A stretch of DNA of 7,181 nucleotides from Aquificota bacterium. Lineage in GTDB: Bacteria > Aquificota > Aquificia > Aquificales > Hydrogenothermaceae. The notes under the pieces were generated by a model. The model made no database searches. It was not told the DNA's origin and saw only the letters and a program-made list of their open reading frames with translations. Position 1 is the stretch's first letter. Every line of letters starts with the position of its first letter. Location: positions 1 to 7,181 of the forward strand of contig JAADDV010000181.1 of the NCBI GenBank assembly GCA_013153795.1. Direction: 5' to 3'. A program made the translations under genes and the position numbers. Positions 1 through 4,713 of this stretch are shown one piece after another.

Positions 1-192
1 AAAGTTGGTTATTATTTGTATTTTTTCATCAGACTTTGAAATTCTTTCTAGGTAGTCTTTTAAAATTTCTCCTATCCATAAGGTGTCTGTTTTTGTATAA
101 ATTTTGTATGTATTTATGTTTTTTTCTGTTAAAATGTTAGCAAATGAAAAATTTAAAAGAATAAGTAAAGATAAAAAGATTTGATATATCAT
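1..192 (-). CDS. N-terminal part of an exported protein of unknown function (cut by the window edge)
   Basis: An open frame runs from an ATG at 192 leftward to base 1 with no stop, giving 64 codons; the rest of the gene lies outside the window. The predicted N-terminus, MIYQIFLSLLILLNFSFA, is a hydrophobic stretch ending in a small-residue site (F-S-F-A, then N), which fits a Sec signal peptide cleaved after about residue 18. It lacks the usual Lys/Arg in the n-region, which is mildly odd. The mature part begins NILTEKNINTYKIYTKTDTL and continues as a soluble, Lys/Glu-rich sequence. A purine-rich Shine-Dalgarno-like run (GAGGGGGAG, 205-197) lies just upstream; the GTG at 195-193 is an in-frame alternative start. 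The gene is divergent from the superoxide reductase gene, with 91 bp between the starts. I do not recognise the family. A periplasmic or envelope protein is the most that can be inferred. Confidence 0.6.
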   Translation of the reverse strand, partial: MIYQIFLSLLILLNFSFANILTEKNINTYKIYTKTDTLWIGEILKDYLERISKSDEKIQIITNF

Positions 193-283
193 CACTCTCC
201 CCCTCTGTGATTAATATCATTTCATAGGGTGTTATATATATTTAATATGATTTACTATAAAAATACAATTGGAGGTAAGAAAA
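193..283. promoter_or_regulatory. Divergent intergenic control region with a weak promoter candidate for the superoxide reductase gene
   Basis: This 91-bp AT-rich stretch separates two divergent starts, so it should hold promoters in both directions. For the rightward gene the best -10 candidate is TATAAA at 256-261. The hexamer 18 bp upstream (TTATAT, 232-237) is a poor -35, so the assignment is tentative. The Shine-Dalgarno GGAGGT at 271-276 follows closely and implies a very short leader. TGAT-N4-ATCA at 208-219 and a perfect palindrome TGATATATCA at 182-191, which overlaps the leftward gene's start, could be operator half-sites, but such AT-rich motifs arise easily by chance. No PerR or Fur box could be confidently recognised. 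Confidence 0.3.
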
Positions 284-691
284 ATGCCAAAAATCAATGA
301 ATACGTTGACATTTCCACTTTAGACAAAGAAGCAAAAAAGGATTTTATTGACAGACATTCTCCTTTTGTTCATGTAGAAGGAACAGCAGTAAAAGGACAA
401 AAACTTAGAGTAAAAGTTAAAGTAGGGCAGGAATACTGCCATCCTGATGATTTTGACCATTATATTGCATGGGTTCAACTTTGGGATGGAGATACATTTT
501 TAGGTCAAGCTAATTTTGTTCCTGGTGTTCAAGGAAACCAGTGTTCGCAAGCTGAAGTTGATTTTTATATAGTTCCAACTAAAGACAAATTAAAACTTCA
601 AGCAATGAGCTACTGCACAAAACACGGTCTTTGGCAAGGTCCTGTTGTAGAAGTTGAAGTTCAGGAAGCTGAAGCAACAGCAGGAGTATAA
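284..691 (+). CDS. Superoxide reductase, one-iron class (class II SOR-like / neelaredoxin family)
   Basis: This 135-residue cytoplasmic non-haem iron protein is predicted to reduce superoxide to hydrogen peroxide without producing oxygen, using electrons from rubredoxin or a similar donor. The SOR centre is visible as four His and one Cys: H25 (DRHSPFV), H53 and H59 (CHPDDFDHYIAW), and C111 and H114 (SYCTKHGLW). There is no N-terminal CxxC desulforedoxin domain, so it is a 1Fe enzyme rather than a 2Fe desulfoferrodoxin. The Glu-Lys pair before the first His in well-studied SORs is Asp23-Arg24 here. C52, next to ligand H53, and C87 are extra cysteines. The ATG at 284 is chosen because GGAGGT (271-276) sits at ideal spacing; an upstream TTG at 269 overlaps that Shine-Dalgarno and is unlikely. 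Two consecutive in-frame TAA codons (689-694) end the gene, followed at once by a strong terminator. It appears monocistronic. Confidence 0.9.
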   Translation: MPKINEYVDISTLDKEAKKDFIDRHSPFVHVEGTAVKGQKLRVKVKVGQEYCHPDDFDHYIAWVQLWDGDTFLGQANFVPGVQGNQCSQAEVDFYIVPTKDKLKLQAMSYCTKHGLWQGPVVEVEVQEAEATAGV

Positions 692-698
692 TAAACAT

Positions 699-733
699 TG
701 TTTAAAAGGAGCCTTAAAGGCTCCTTTTAAACA
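699..733. terminator. Bidirectional intrinsic terminator between convergent SOR and gyrB
   Basis: A perfect 15-bp inverted repeat (699-713 with 719-733) encloses the 5-nt loop TTAAA. The GC-rich core GGAGCC/GGCTCC is followed by TTTT on either strand, because A-runs and T-runs form the outer stem. It can therefore stop transcription from the superoxide reductase gene on the plus strand and from the dnaN-gyrB cluster on the minus strand. The right arm includes the gyrB stop codon (727-729) and its last codons, so on that side the terminator begins inside the coding sequence. Confidence 0.9.
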
Positions 734-3144
734 TCTAAATTTTTCACTTCTTTTGCGTATTTCATAATAAACTCTTTTCTAGGTTCTACCTTTTCTCCCA
801 TAAGGATAGAAAACACTTCATCTGCAAGGGCTGCATCTTCTAGAGTTACCTGCATAAGTCTTCTTGTTTTAGGATTCATTGTTGTTTCCCATAGTTGTTC
901 TGGGTTCATCTCTCCAAGACCTTTGTATCTCTGGATTTCAGCTCCATACATTCCAGCATCCCAGATAACATCATAAAGCTGGTCAAAATTTTGTATTTCT
1001 GCTTCTCTTGTTTTGTATCTTACCTTTACTGGTAACTCTCCTAGAATCTGAGAAAGTTCTTCTTCAAGTTCTGAAAGTCTTTTATATGCATATGATGTAA
1101 GGAAATCATCATCTATTTTGTTTGAAACTTTTCTAAATCTTTCTTTCCTATCACAGAAAATTTCTATATCCCCTTCAAAAGGATTTCTTTCATAATAACA
1201 GTCGTAGTCTGGAAGAAGTTCCTGTAGTTTTTCTACTATCTGTTTTACTTTTTCCTCATTTGTTAGGTCATCTTCATTTACTTTTAGTTTTAATAAAGCA
1301 TCTATCACTTTTTTATCTCTTTTCTTTTCAATAGATTTTTTCAAGTCTGCATATTCTTTAGCTTTTTTTGCAAGGTCTTTTATCTGGATTTTAGATAGAT
1401 TTTTTCCTTCAAACTGGATTTCATCAGAAGCAAAATCTATAACAATCTTTGCCAGCTCCTCATCATCTTTTACATATATCTCTGAACGGCCTTTCTTTAG
1501 TTTGTATAAAGGTGGTTGAGCTATGTATAAAAAGCCGTTTTCTATAATCTGTGGGAAAAATCTGTAGAAAAGGGTTAATAGAAGGGTTGTTATATGGGCT
1601 CCATCAACATCAGCGTCTGCCATAAGGATAATTTTGTGGTATCTAAGTTTACTTATATCAAAACCTTCCTCATTTTCTTCTGCTGTAGGTAGTCCTATTC
1701 CTGTTCCTATAGCATTTATGATAGACCTTATTTCATCATTTGATAGTATCTTGTCTATCCTTGCTTTTTCTACATTGAGGATTTTTCCTTTTAGAGGAAG
1801 GATTGCCTGGGTTCTTCTGTCTCTTCCTTGTTTTGCAGAACCTCCTGCAGACTCTCCTTCAACAATAAATAGTTCACAAATAGAAGGGTCCGTTTCTGAG
1901 CAGTCTGCCAGCTTTCCTGGAAGAGATGTATCTTCTAAAAAGGATTTTCTTCTTGATATTTCTTTTGCTTTTCTTGCTGCTTCCCTTGCTATAGCTGCTT
2001 CGATAGCTTTTTCTGCTATTTTTACTGCTATATCTTTGTTTTTCTCAAAATACTCTAAAAGGGCATCTGCAACGATAGTCTCGACAATTTTTCTAACTTC
2101 CTGGTTCCCAAGTTTAGATTTTGTCTGACCTTCAAACTGAGGTTCTGGAACTTTTACAGAAATAACAGCTGTTAGTCCTTCCCTTAGATCTTCCCCTTTT
2201 ACTCCTCCTTTTAGCTCCTTAGGAAGTCTCATTGAGGAAAGAGTTTTATTCATTGCTTTTGTTAATGCTGCTCTAAAACCTGCTACGTGGGTTCCCCCTT
2301 CAACTGTTTTTATGTTGTTCACAAAGCTTTCTATAACTTCGTTGTAGCTTTTTGTGTACTGGAAGGCAACTTCTACAATAACTCTATCTTTTTCTCCTTT
2401 TACGTATATAACCTCATCAAAAAGAGGGTCTTTTGCCTGATTTAGGACCCTAACGAAATCCTTTATTCCCTCATGGTATAAAAACTCTTCTTCTATGTCT
2501 GTTCTTTCATCTGCTGTGAAAAAGCGAACTCCTGAGTTTAAAAATGCAAGCTCTCTACATCTTTTTGCTATTGTGTCATATTTGAATTTGGTAGTTTCAA
2601 ATATCTCATCATCAGGCATAAATGTTACTTTTGTTCCTGTTTTGTGGGTTTCTCCTATAACCTTTAGAGGTGTAACTGGTTTTCCTCTCTGGTATTCCTG
2701 TCTGTAAACTTTTCCATCTCTGTAAACTTCAACAACAAGCCATTTAGACAACGCATTAACTACAGATGCTCCAACTCCGTGTAATCCTCCAGAATACTGG
2801 TAGGCTTTCTTTGAAAACTTACCTCCTGCTCCTAAAACGGTGAAAACCATCTCAACAGCAGGTTTTCCTGTTTTTGGATGTATATCAACAGGGATTCCTC
2901 TACCATCATCTTCTACTGTTGCTGAACCATCTTCATGAATAATAACAAAAATATTTTTCGCATAACCTGCCATTGCTTCATCAACGGCGTTATCAACAAG
3001 CTCCCAGATAAGATGGTGTAATCCCCTCTCTCCAATATCTCCTATATACATGGCAGGTCTTGCCCTAACGTGGTCAAGACCTTCTACAACATCTATTGCT
3101 TCTGCGCCATAGTCCTCAACAACTAAATCCTTTTTTTCTTCCAA
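727..3144 (-). CDS. gyrB: DNA gyrase subunit B (type IIA topoisomerase ATPase/TOPRIM subunit)
   Basis: With GyrA it forms the A2B2 gyrase that introduces negative supercoils using ATP. Numbered from the preferred TTG start at 3144 (805 residues), the GHKL ATPase motifs are E48 and N52 in ELVDNAVDEA, the DDGRGIP loop (79-85), and GLHGVG (120-125). The transducer loop QTK (340-342) supplies the ATP-contacting Lys. The TOPRIM domain has E429 in VEGESAGG and the metal triad D510/D512/D514 in ADADVDG. The C-terminal IQRYKGLGEMNPEQLWETTM block (from 737) binds GyrA. A charged insert of about 165-185 residues (roughly 550-735) sits in the TOPRIM/tail region, as in E. coli GyrB (804 aa). It is the last gene of the dnaN-ORF-gyrB cluster. 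An in-frame ATG at 3177 would add 11 residues and overlap the preceding ORF by 8 nt, but it lacks a well-placed Shine-Dalgarno. The presence of this insert argues against ParE. Confidence 0.97.
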   Translation of the reverse strand: MEEKKDLVVEDYGAEAIDVVEGLDHVRARPAMYIGDIGERGLHHLIWELVDNAVDEAMAGYAKNIFVIIHEDGSATVEDDGRGIPVDIHPKTGKPAVEMVFTVLGAGGKFSKKAYQYSGGLHGVGASVVNALSKWLVVEVYRDGKVYRQEYQRGKPVTPLKVIGETHKTGTKVTFMPDDEIFETTKFKYDTIAKRCRELAFLNSGVRFFTADERTDIEEEFLYHEGIKDFVRVLNQAKDPLFDEVIYVKGEKDRVIVEVAFQYTKSYNEVIESFVNNIKTVEGGTHVAGFRAALTKAMNKTLSSMRLPKELKGGVKGEDLREGLTAVISVKVPEPQFEGQTKSKLGNQEVRKIVETIVADALLEYFEKNKDIAVKIAEKAIEAAIAREAARKAKEISRRKSFLEDTSLPGKLADCSETDPSICELFIVEGESAGGSAKQGRDRRTQAILPLKGKILNVEKARIDKILSNDEIRSIINAIGTGIGLPTAEENEEGFDISKLRYHKIILMADADVDGAHITTLLLTLFYRFFPQIIENGFLYIAQPPLYKLKKGRSEIYVKDDEELAKIVIDFASDEIQFEGKNLSKIQIKDLAKKAKEYADLKKSIEKKRDKKVIDALLKLKVNEDDLTNEEKVKQIVEKLQELLPDYDCYYERNPFEGDIEIFCDRKERFRKVSNKIDDDFLTSYAYKRLSELEEELSQILGELPVKVRYKTREAEIQNFDQLYDVIWDAGMYGAEIQRYKGLGEMNPEQLWETTMNPKTRRLMQVTLEDAALADEVFSILMGEKVEPRKEFIMKYAKEVKNLDV

Positions 3145-3160
3145 CTGTGTATCACCTCTT
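3142..3160 (-). promoter_or_regulatory. Ribosome binding site that decides the gyrB start (TTG)
   Basis: On the minus strand, AAGAGGTGAT (3160-3151) matches the 16S tail consensus AGGAGGTGAT at all but one position. It is followed by six bases and TTG (3144-3142). The competing in-frame ATG at 3177 has only AGAGGG about 18 nt upstream, which is too far for efficient initiation. This favours the TTG and leaves about 25 nt after the stop of the preceding ORF. Confidence 0.65.
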
Positions 3161-3169
3161 ACATTGTTT

Positions 3170-3355
3170 TTATGCATAGATAGAAACTTTTGTTCCCTCT
3201 ATAATGTTTTGGACAGCTTTTGCTGTCTGGTTTGATGTCTGGGATATAACATCATTTTGCAGATTTCTTTGCATAAGCATTTCCATAAGCTGCTTTTGTA
3301 ACTCTAAGGCATCTTTATACGTTGATAAAGCTGTTTGAAGTTTTACATCTGTCAT
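3170..3355 (-). CDS. Small protein of unknown function between dnaN and gyrB
   Basis: This is a 61-residue predicted protein without a signal peptide, membrane segment or cysteine. It is largely helical in character: residues about 5-33 (VKLQTALSTYKDALELQKQL onward) look like an amphipathic or coiled-coil helix. A Gln/Asn/Thr/Ser-rich middle and a second helix follow, and the protein ends in KVSIYA. The gene is probably real. It has a good Shine-Dalgarno (AAGGAG, 3369-3364) about 7 nt before the ATG, starts 15 nt after the dnaN stop, and lies in the same operon. Its Shine-Dalgarno falls entirely in the short dnaN-ORF gap. The short length, helical pattern and terminal V-x-I-Y-A faintly recall the small YjfB-type putative motility proteins, but this resemblance is weak and no function is assigned. 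It occupies the place where recF often stands in dnaN-gyrB clusters, although it is far too short to be RecF and has no Walker motifs. Confidence 0.7.
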   Translation of the reverse strand: MTDVKLQTALSTYKDALELQKQLMEMLMQRNLQNDVISQTSNQTAKAVQNIIEGTKVSIYA

Positions 3356-3370
3356 GATTCACTCTCCTTA

Positions 3371-4465
3371 TTATGTTATTTCCATTGGCATAACAATGGC
3401 TTTATATCTATCATTTTCGTCAGACGGAACAAAAAGTGTCTGGGCATTTGGATTTGTAAATTTTATAATCACTTCTTCTGAATCTATAACATCAACTGCT
3501 TCAATTATGTATTTTGCATTGAAACCTATAGTAAATTCTTCATCACTGTATTCTATTGAAAGTTCATCTATTGCTTCTCCATACTCAGGAGAAGCACTTT
3601 TCAGTTCTAAAACTTCTGGCTTTAATGTGAGCTTTAGAGGTTTTGTATCTCCTTCAATAACTGCTGAAACTCTTTTTACAGCATCTAAAAACTCTTTTTT
3701 GTTTACTTTTATTTCCCTTGAAAACTCTTTAGGTATTACCTGTGTATAATCAGGGAAAGCTCCTTCTAAAAGTCTGCTCATTAAAATCCACTCTTTTGTT
3801 CTGAAGAAAACATACTGGTCTGTAGCTGCAACTTCAACGTCCTCTAAACCTGTTAAAAGTCTTTTTAGCTCATTTAAAGCTTTTTGGGGAACTATTATGT
3901 TAATGTCCCCTGTTCCTGTTCTGTCTATTGTGTAAAGGGCAAGTCTATGTCCATCTGTTGCAACAACATCAATTGTTCCATCTAAAGACTTAAATAAAAC
4001 CCCTTGAAGGGCAAACCTGCTTTCCTCTTTAGATGTAGCATACAGAGTTTTTAATATAGCCTTTTGAAGATTTTCCCCTGATATAACAAACGCATTTTCT
4101 TCTGGAAATGGATATAGGTTTGGAAAATCCTCTGCAGGGGAAACAGGTAGGTTGTATCTGCTTTTTCCTGATTTTATTTTAAGTTTGTTATCCTCAAGTT
4201 TTATATAAACTTCGCTACTTGGAAGAAGTCTTGATATGTCTGTAAGTTTTTTAGCATTTACACATGCAACCCCTTCCTGCTCAACCTTTGCAAAAACTGA
4301 AACAGATACATGAACTTCAAGGTCTGTCCCCTGAACAGTAAGTTTATCCTCTTTTGCTTCTAACAGGAAATTTGATAGGATAGGAAGGGCAGACTTTTTT
4401 TCTGTAGCAGAAATAGCTTTTTTTAAAACATTTTGTAAATCACTCTTATCTATTATTAATTCCAA
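3371..4465 (-). CDS. dnaN: DNA polymerase III beta subunit (sliding clamp)
   Basis: A dimer of this protein forms the ring that tethers the replicative polymerase to DNA and serves as docking platform for ligase, MutS, MutL and other clients. The 364 residues match the usual length of about 366. Family marks include LPILSNFLLEA (27-37), TDLEV (47-51), ATDGHRLAL (169-177) and SRLLEGAFPDY (230-240). The C-terminal YKAIVMPMEIT (354-364) contributes to the client-binding cleft, as the PMRL tail does in E. coli. Three clamp domains of about 120 residues each are expected. The start is TTG at 4465, supported by GGAGG at 4478-4474 with 8-nt spacing; the ATG at 4482 is out of frame. It is the first gene of a minus-strand cluster with the small ORF and gyrB, and is divergent from mutS. 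dnaA is not upstream of it, unlike the classical origin arrangement. Confidence 0.97.
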   Translation of the reverse strand: MELIIDKSDLQNVLKKAISATEKKSALPILSNFLLEAKEDKLTVQGTDLEVHVSVSVFAKVEQEGVACVNAKKLTDISRLLPSSEVYIKLEDNKLKIKSGKSRYNLPVSPAEDFPNLYPFPEENAFVISGENLQKAILKTLYATSKEESRFALQGVLFKSLDGTIDVVATDGHRLALYTIDRTGTGDINIIVPQKALNELKRLLTGLEDVEVAATDQYVFFRTKEWILMSRLLEGAFPDYTQVIPKEFSREIKVNKKEFLDAVKRVSAVIEGDTKPLKLTLKPEVLELKSASPEYGEAIDELSIEYSDEEFTIGFNAKYIIEAVDVIDSEEVIIKFTNPNAQTLFVPSDENDRYKAIVMPMEIT

Positions 4466-4480
4466 TTAACCGGCCTCCAC
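4463..4480 (-). promoter_or_regulatory. Ribosome binding site and TTG start of dnaN
   Basis: On the minus strand, GTGGAGG (4480-4474) stands 8 nt before TTG (4465-4463). No ATG or GTG in the correct frame is better placed, so the Shine-Dalgarno fixes the unusual start codon. Confidence 0.75.
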
Positions 4481-4509
4481 ATGAAAGAGAAAATACTTCA
4501 GATACTGTT

Positions 4510-4538
4510 ATTTTATCATGTTTACAAAATAATTAAAA
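4510..4538 (-). promoter_or_regulatory. Candidate promoter for the dnaN-ORF-gyrB cluster (extended -10)
   Basis: Read on the minus strand, TGaTAAAAT (4518-4510) is an extended -10 element: a TG dinucleotide one base before a hexamer matching TATAAT at five of six positions. A weak -35, TTTTAA (4538-4533), lies 17 bp upstream. Transcription would start near 4503, about 25 nt before the dnaN Shine-Dalgarno. An extended -10 can compensate for a poor -35, but in DNA this AT-rich such matches are common, so this is only a candidate. Confidence 0.4.
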
Positions 4539-4547
4539 TATGATAAA
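4512..4547. repeat. 8-bp inverted repeat TTTATCAT / ATGATAAA with a 20-bp spacer
   Basis: TTTATCAT at 4512-4519 is exactly complementary to ATGATAAA at 4540-4547. The arms do not extend further in either direction. The left arm overlaps the candidate dnaN -10 element, so a dimeric regulator or a pair of opposed promoter elements are both possible. Chance is a real alternative given the base composition. Confidence 0.45.
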
Positions 4548-4570
4548 TTCAAGCTTTTTCAATATTTTTT

Positions 4571-4650
4571 ATAAAAATTTTGAAAATTTTTGCTTTTATT
4601 TAAAAAATTTTTCAATTTTTGTAAAAATTTTTTAAAAATTTGAATAAATT
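4571..4650. promoter_or_regulatory. Helically phased A/T-tract (probably intrinsically curved) region in the mutS-dnaN divergent intergenic
   Basis: The 245-bp gap between the mutS and dnaN starts holds no gene. Its central part is almost pure A+T, with repeated AnTn blocks. The A-to-T junctions fall at about 4577, 4586, 4607, 4615, 4627, 4638 and 4648: seven junctions spread over 71 bp with one position (about 4597) skipped, averaging close to 10 bp per step. AnTn tracts in phase with the helix are known to produce static DNA curvature, so this is likely bent DNA upstream of the mutS promoter. It could also act as an UP element or a DNA-unwinding region. No exact TTATCCACA-type DnaA box was seen nearby. 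Confidence 0.55.
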
Positions 4651-4675
4651 AATAGCAGTGTATATATTGTATAAT
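4640..4675 (+). promoter_or_regulatory. Candidate sigma-70-type promoter of mutS
   Basis: TTGAAT (4640-4645) is separated by exactly 17 bp from TATATT (4663-4668), giving four of six and five of six consensus matches. A second, perfect -10 hexamer TATAAT lies at 4670-4675 but has no good -35 at normal spacing. Either would place the start near 4675-4683, giving a leader of about 30 nt before the mutS Shine-Dalgarno. The promoter abuts the curved A/T region. Confidence 0.5.
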
Positions 4676-4696
4676 TATTTTAAAATCTCCTAAGTC

Positions 4697-4713
4697 AAGA
4701 GGTTTTACAATTG
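4697..4713 (+). promoter_or_regulatory. Ribosome binding site and TTG start of mutS
   Basis: AAGAGGT (4697-4703) stands 7 nt before TTG (4711-4713). The reading frame is closed upstream by a TAA at 4681-4683 with no ATG between. The next in-frame ATG (4741) would have no Shine-Dalgarno and would remove ten residues before the conserved TPMLAQYHKIK region, so TTG is the likely start. Confidence 0.75.

Noticed and set aside
269..283. Upstream TTG start adding five residues to the superoxide reductase
   Set aside because: The TTG overlaps the GGAGGT Shine-Dalgarno that serves the ATG at 284, so it cannot be the efficient start.
284..691. SoxZ-type sulfur-carrier alternative for the 135-aa protein
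   Set aside because: The small beta-rich size is similar, but the full His/His/His/Cys/His iron-site pattern, including CTKHGLW, is specific to superoxide reductases.
1634..2128. 164-codon plus-strand open frame antisense to gyrB
   Set aside because: It lies wholly opposite the conserved TOPRIM region of gyrB, its Ser/Phe/Ile-rich product is what reverse translation of a Lys/Glu-rich gene gives, and it has no supporting context.
2495..2707. 70-codon plus-strand open frame antisense to gyrB
   Set aside because: Opposite the gyrB transducer/ATPase coding region, with no recognisable protein and low-complexity composition typical of a shadow frame.
3354..3749. 131-codon plus-strand open frame antisense to dnaN
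   Set aside because: Entirely opposite the conserved C-terminal part of dnaN, with serine-rich shadow composition.
4466..4710. Chromosomal replication origin (oriC)
   Set aside because: The AT-rich tract next to dnaN is suggestive, but no TTATCCACA-like DnaA-box cluster is visible, dnaA is not adjacent, and a strong divergent promoter region explains the composition equally well.
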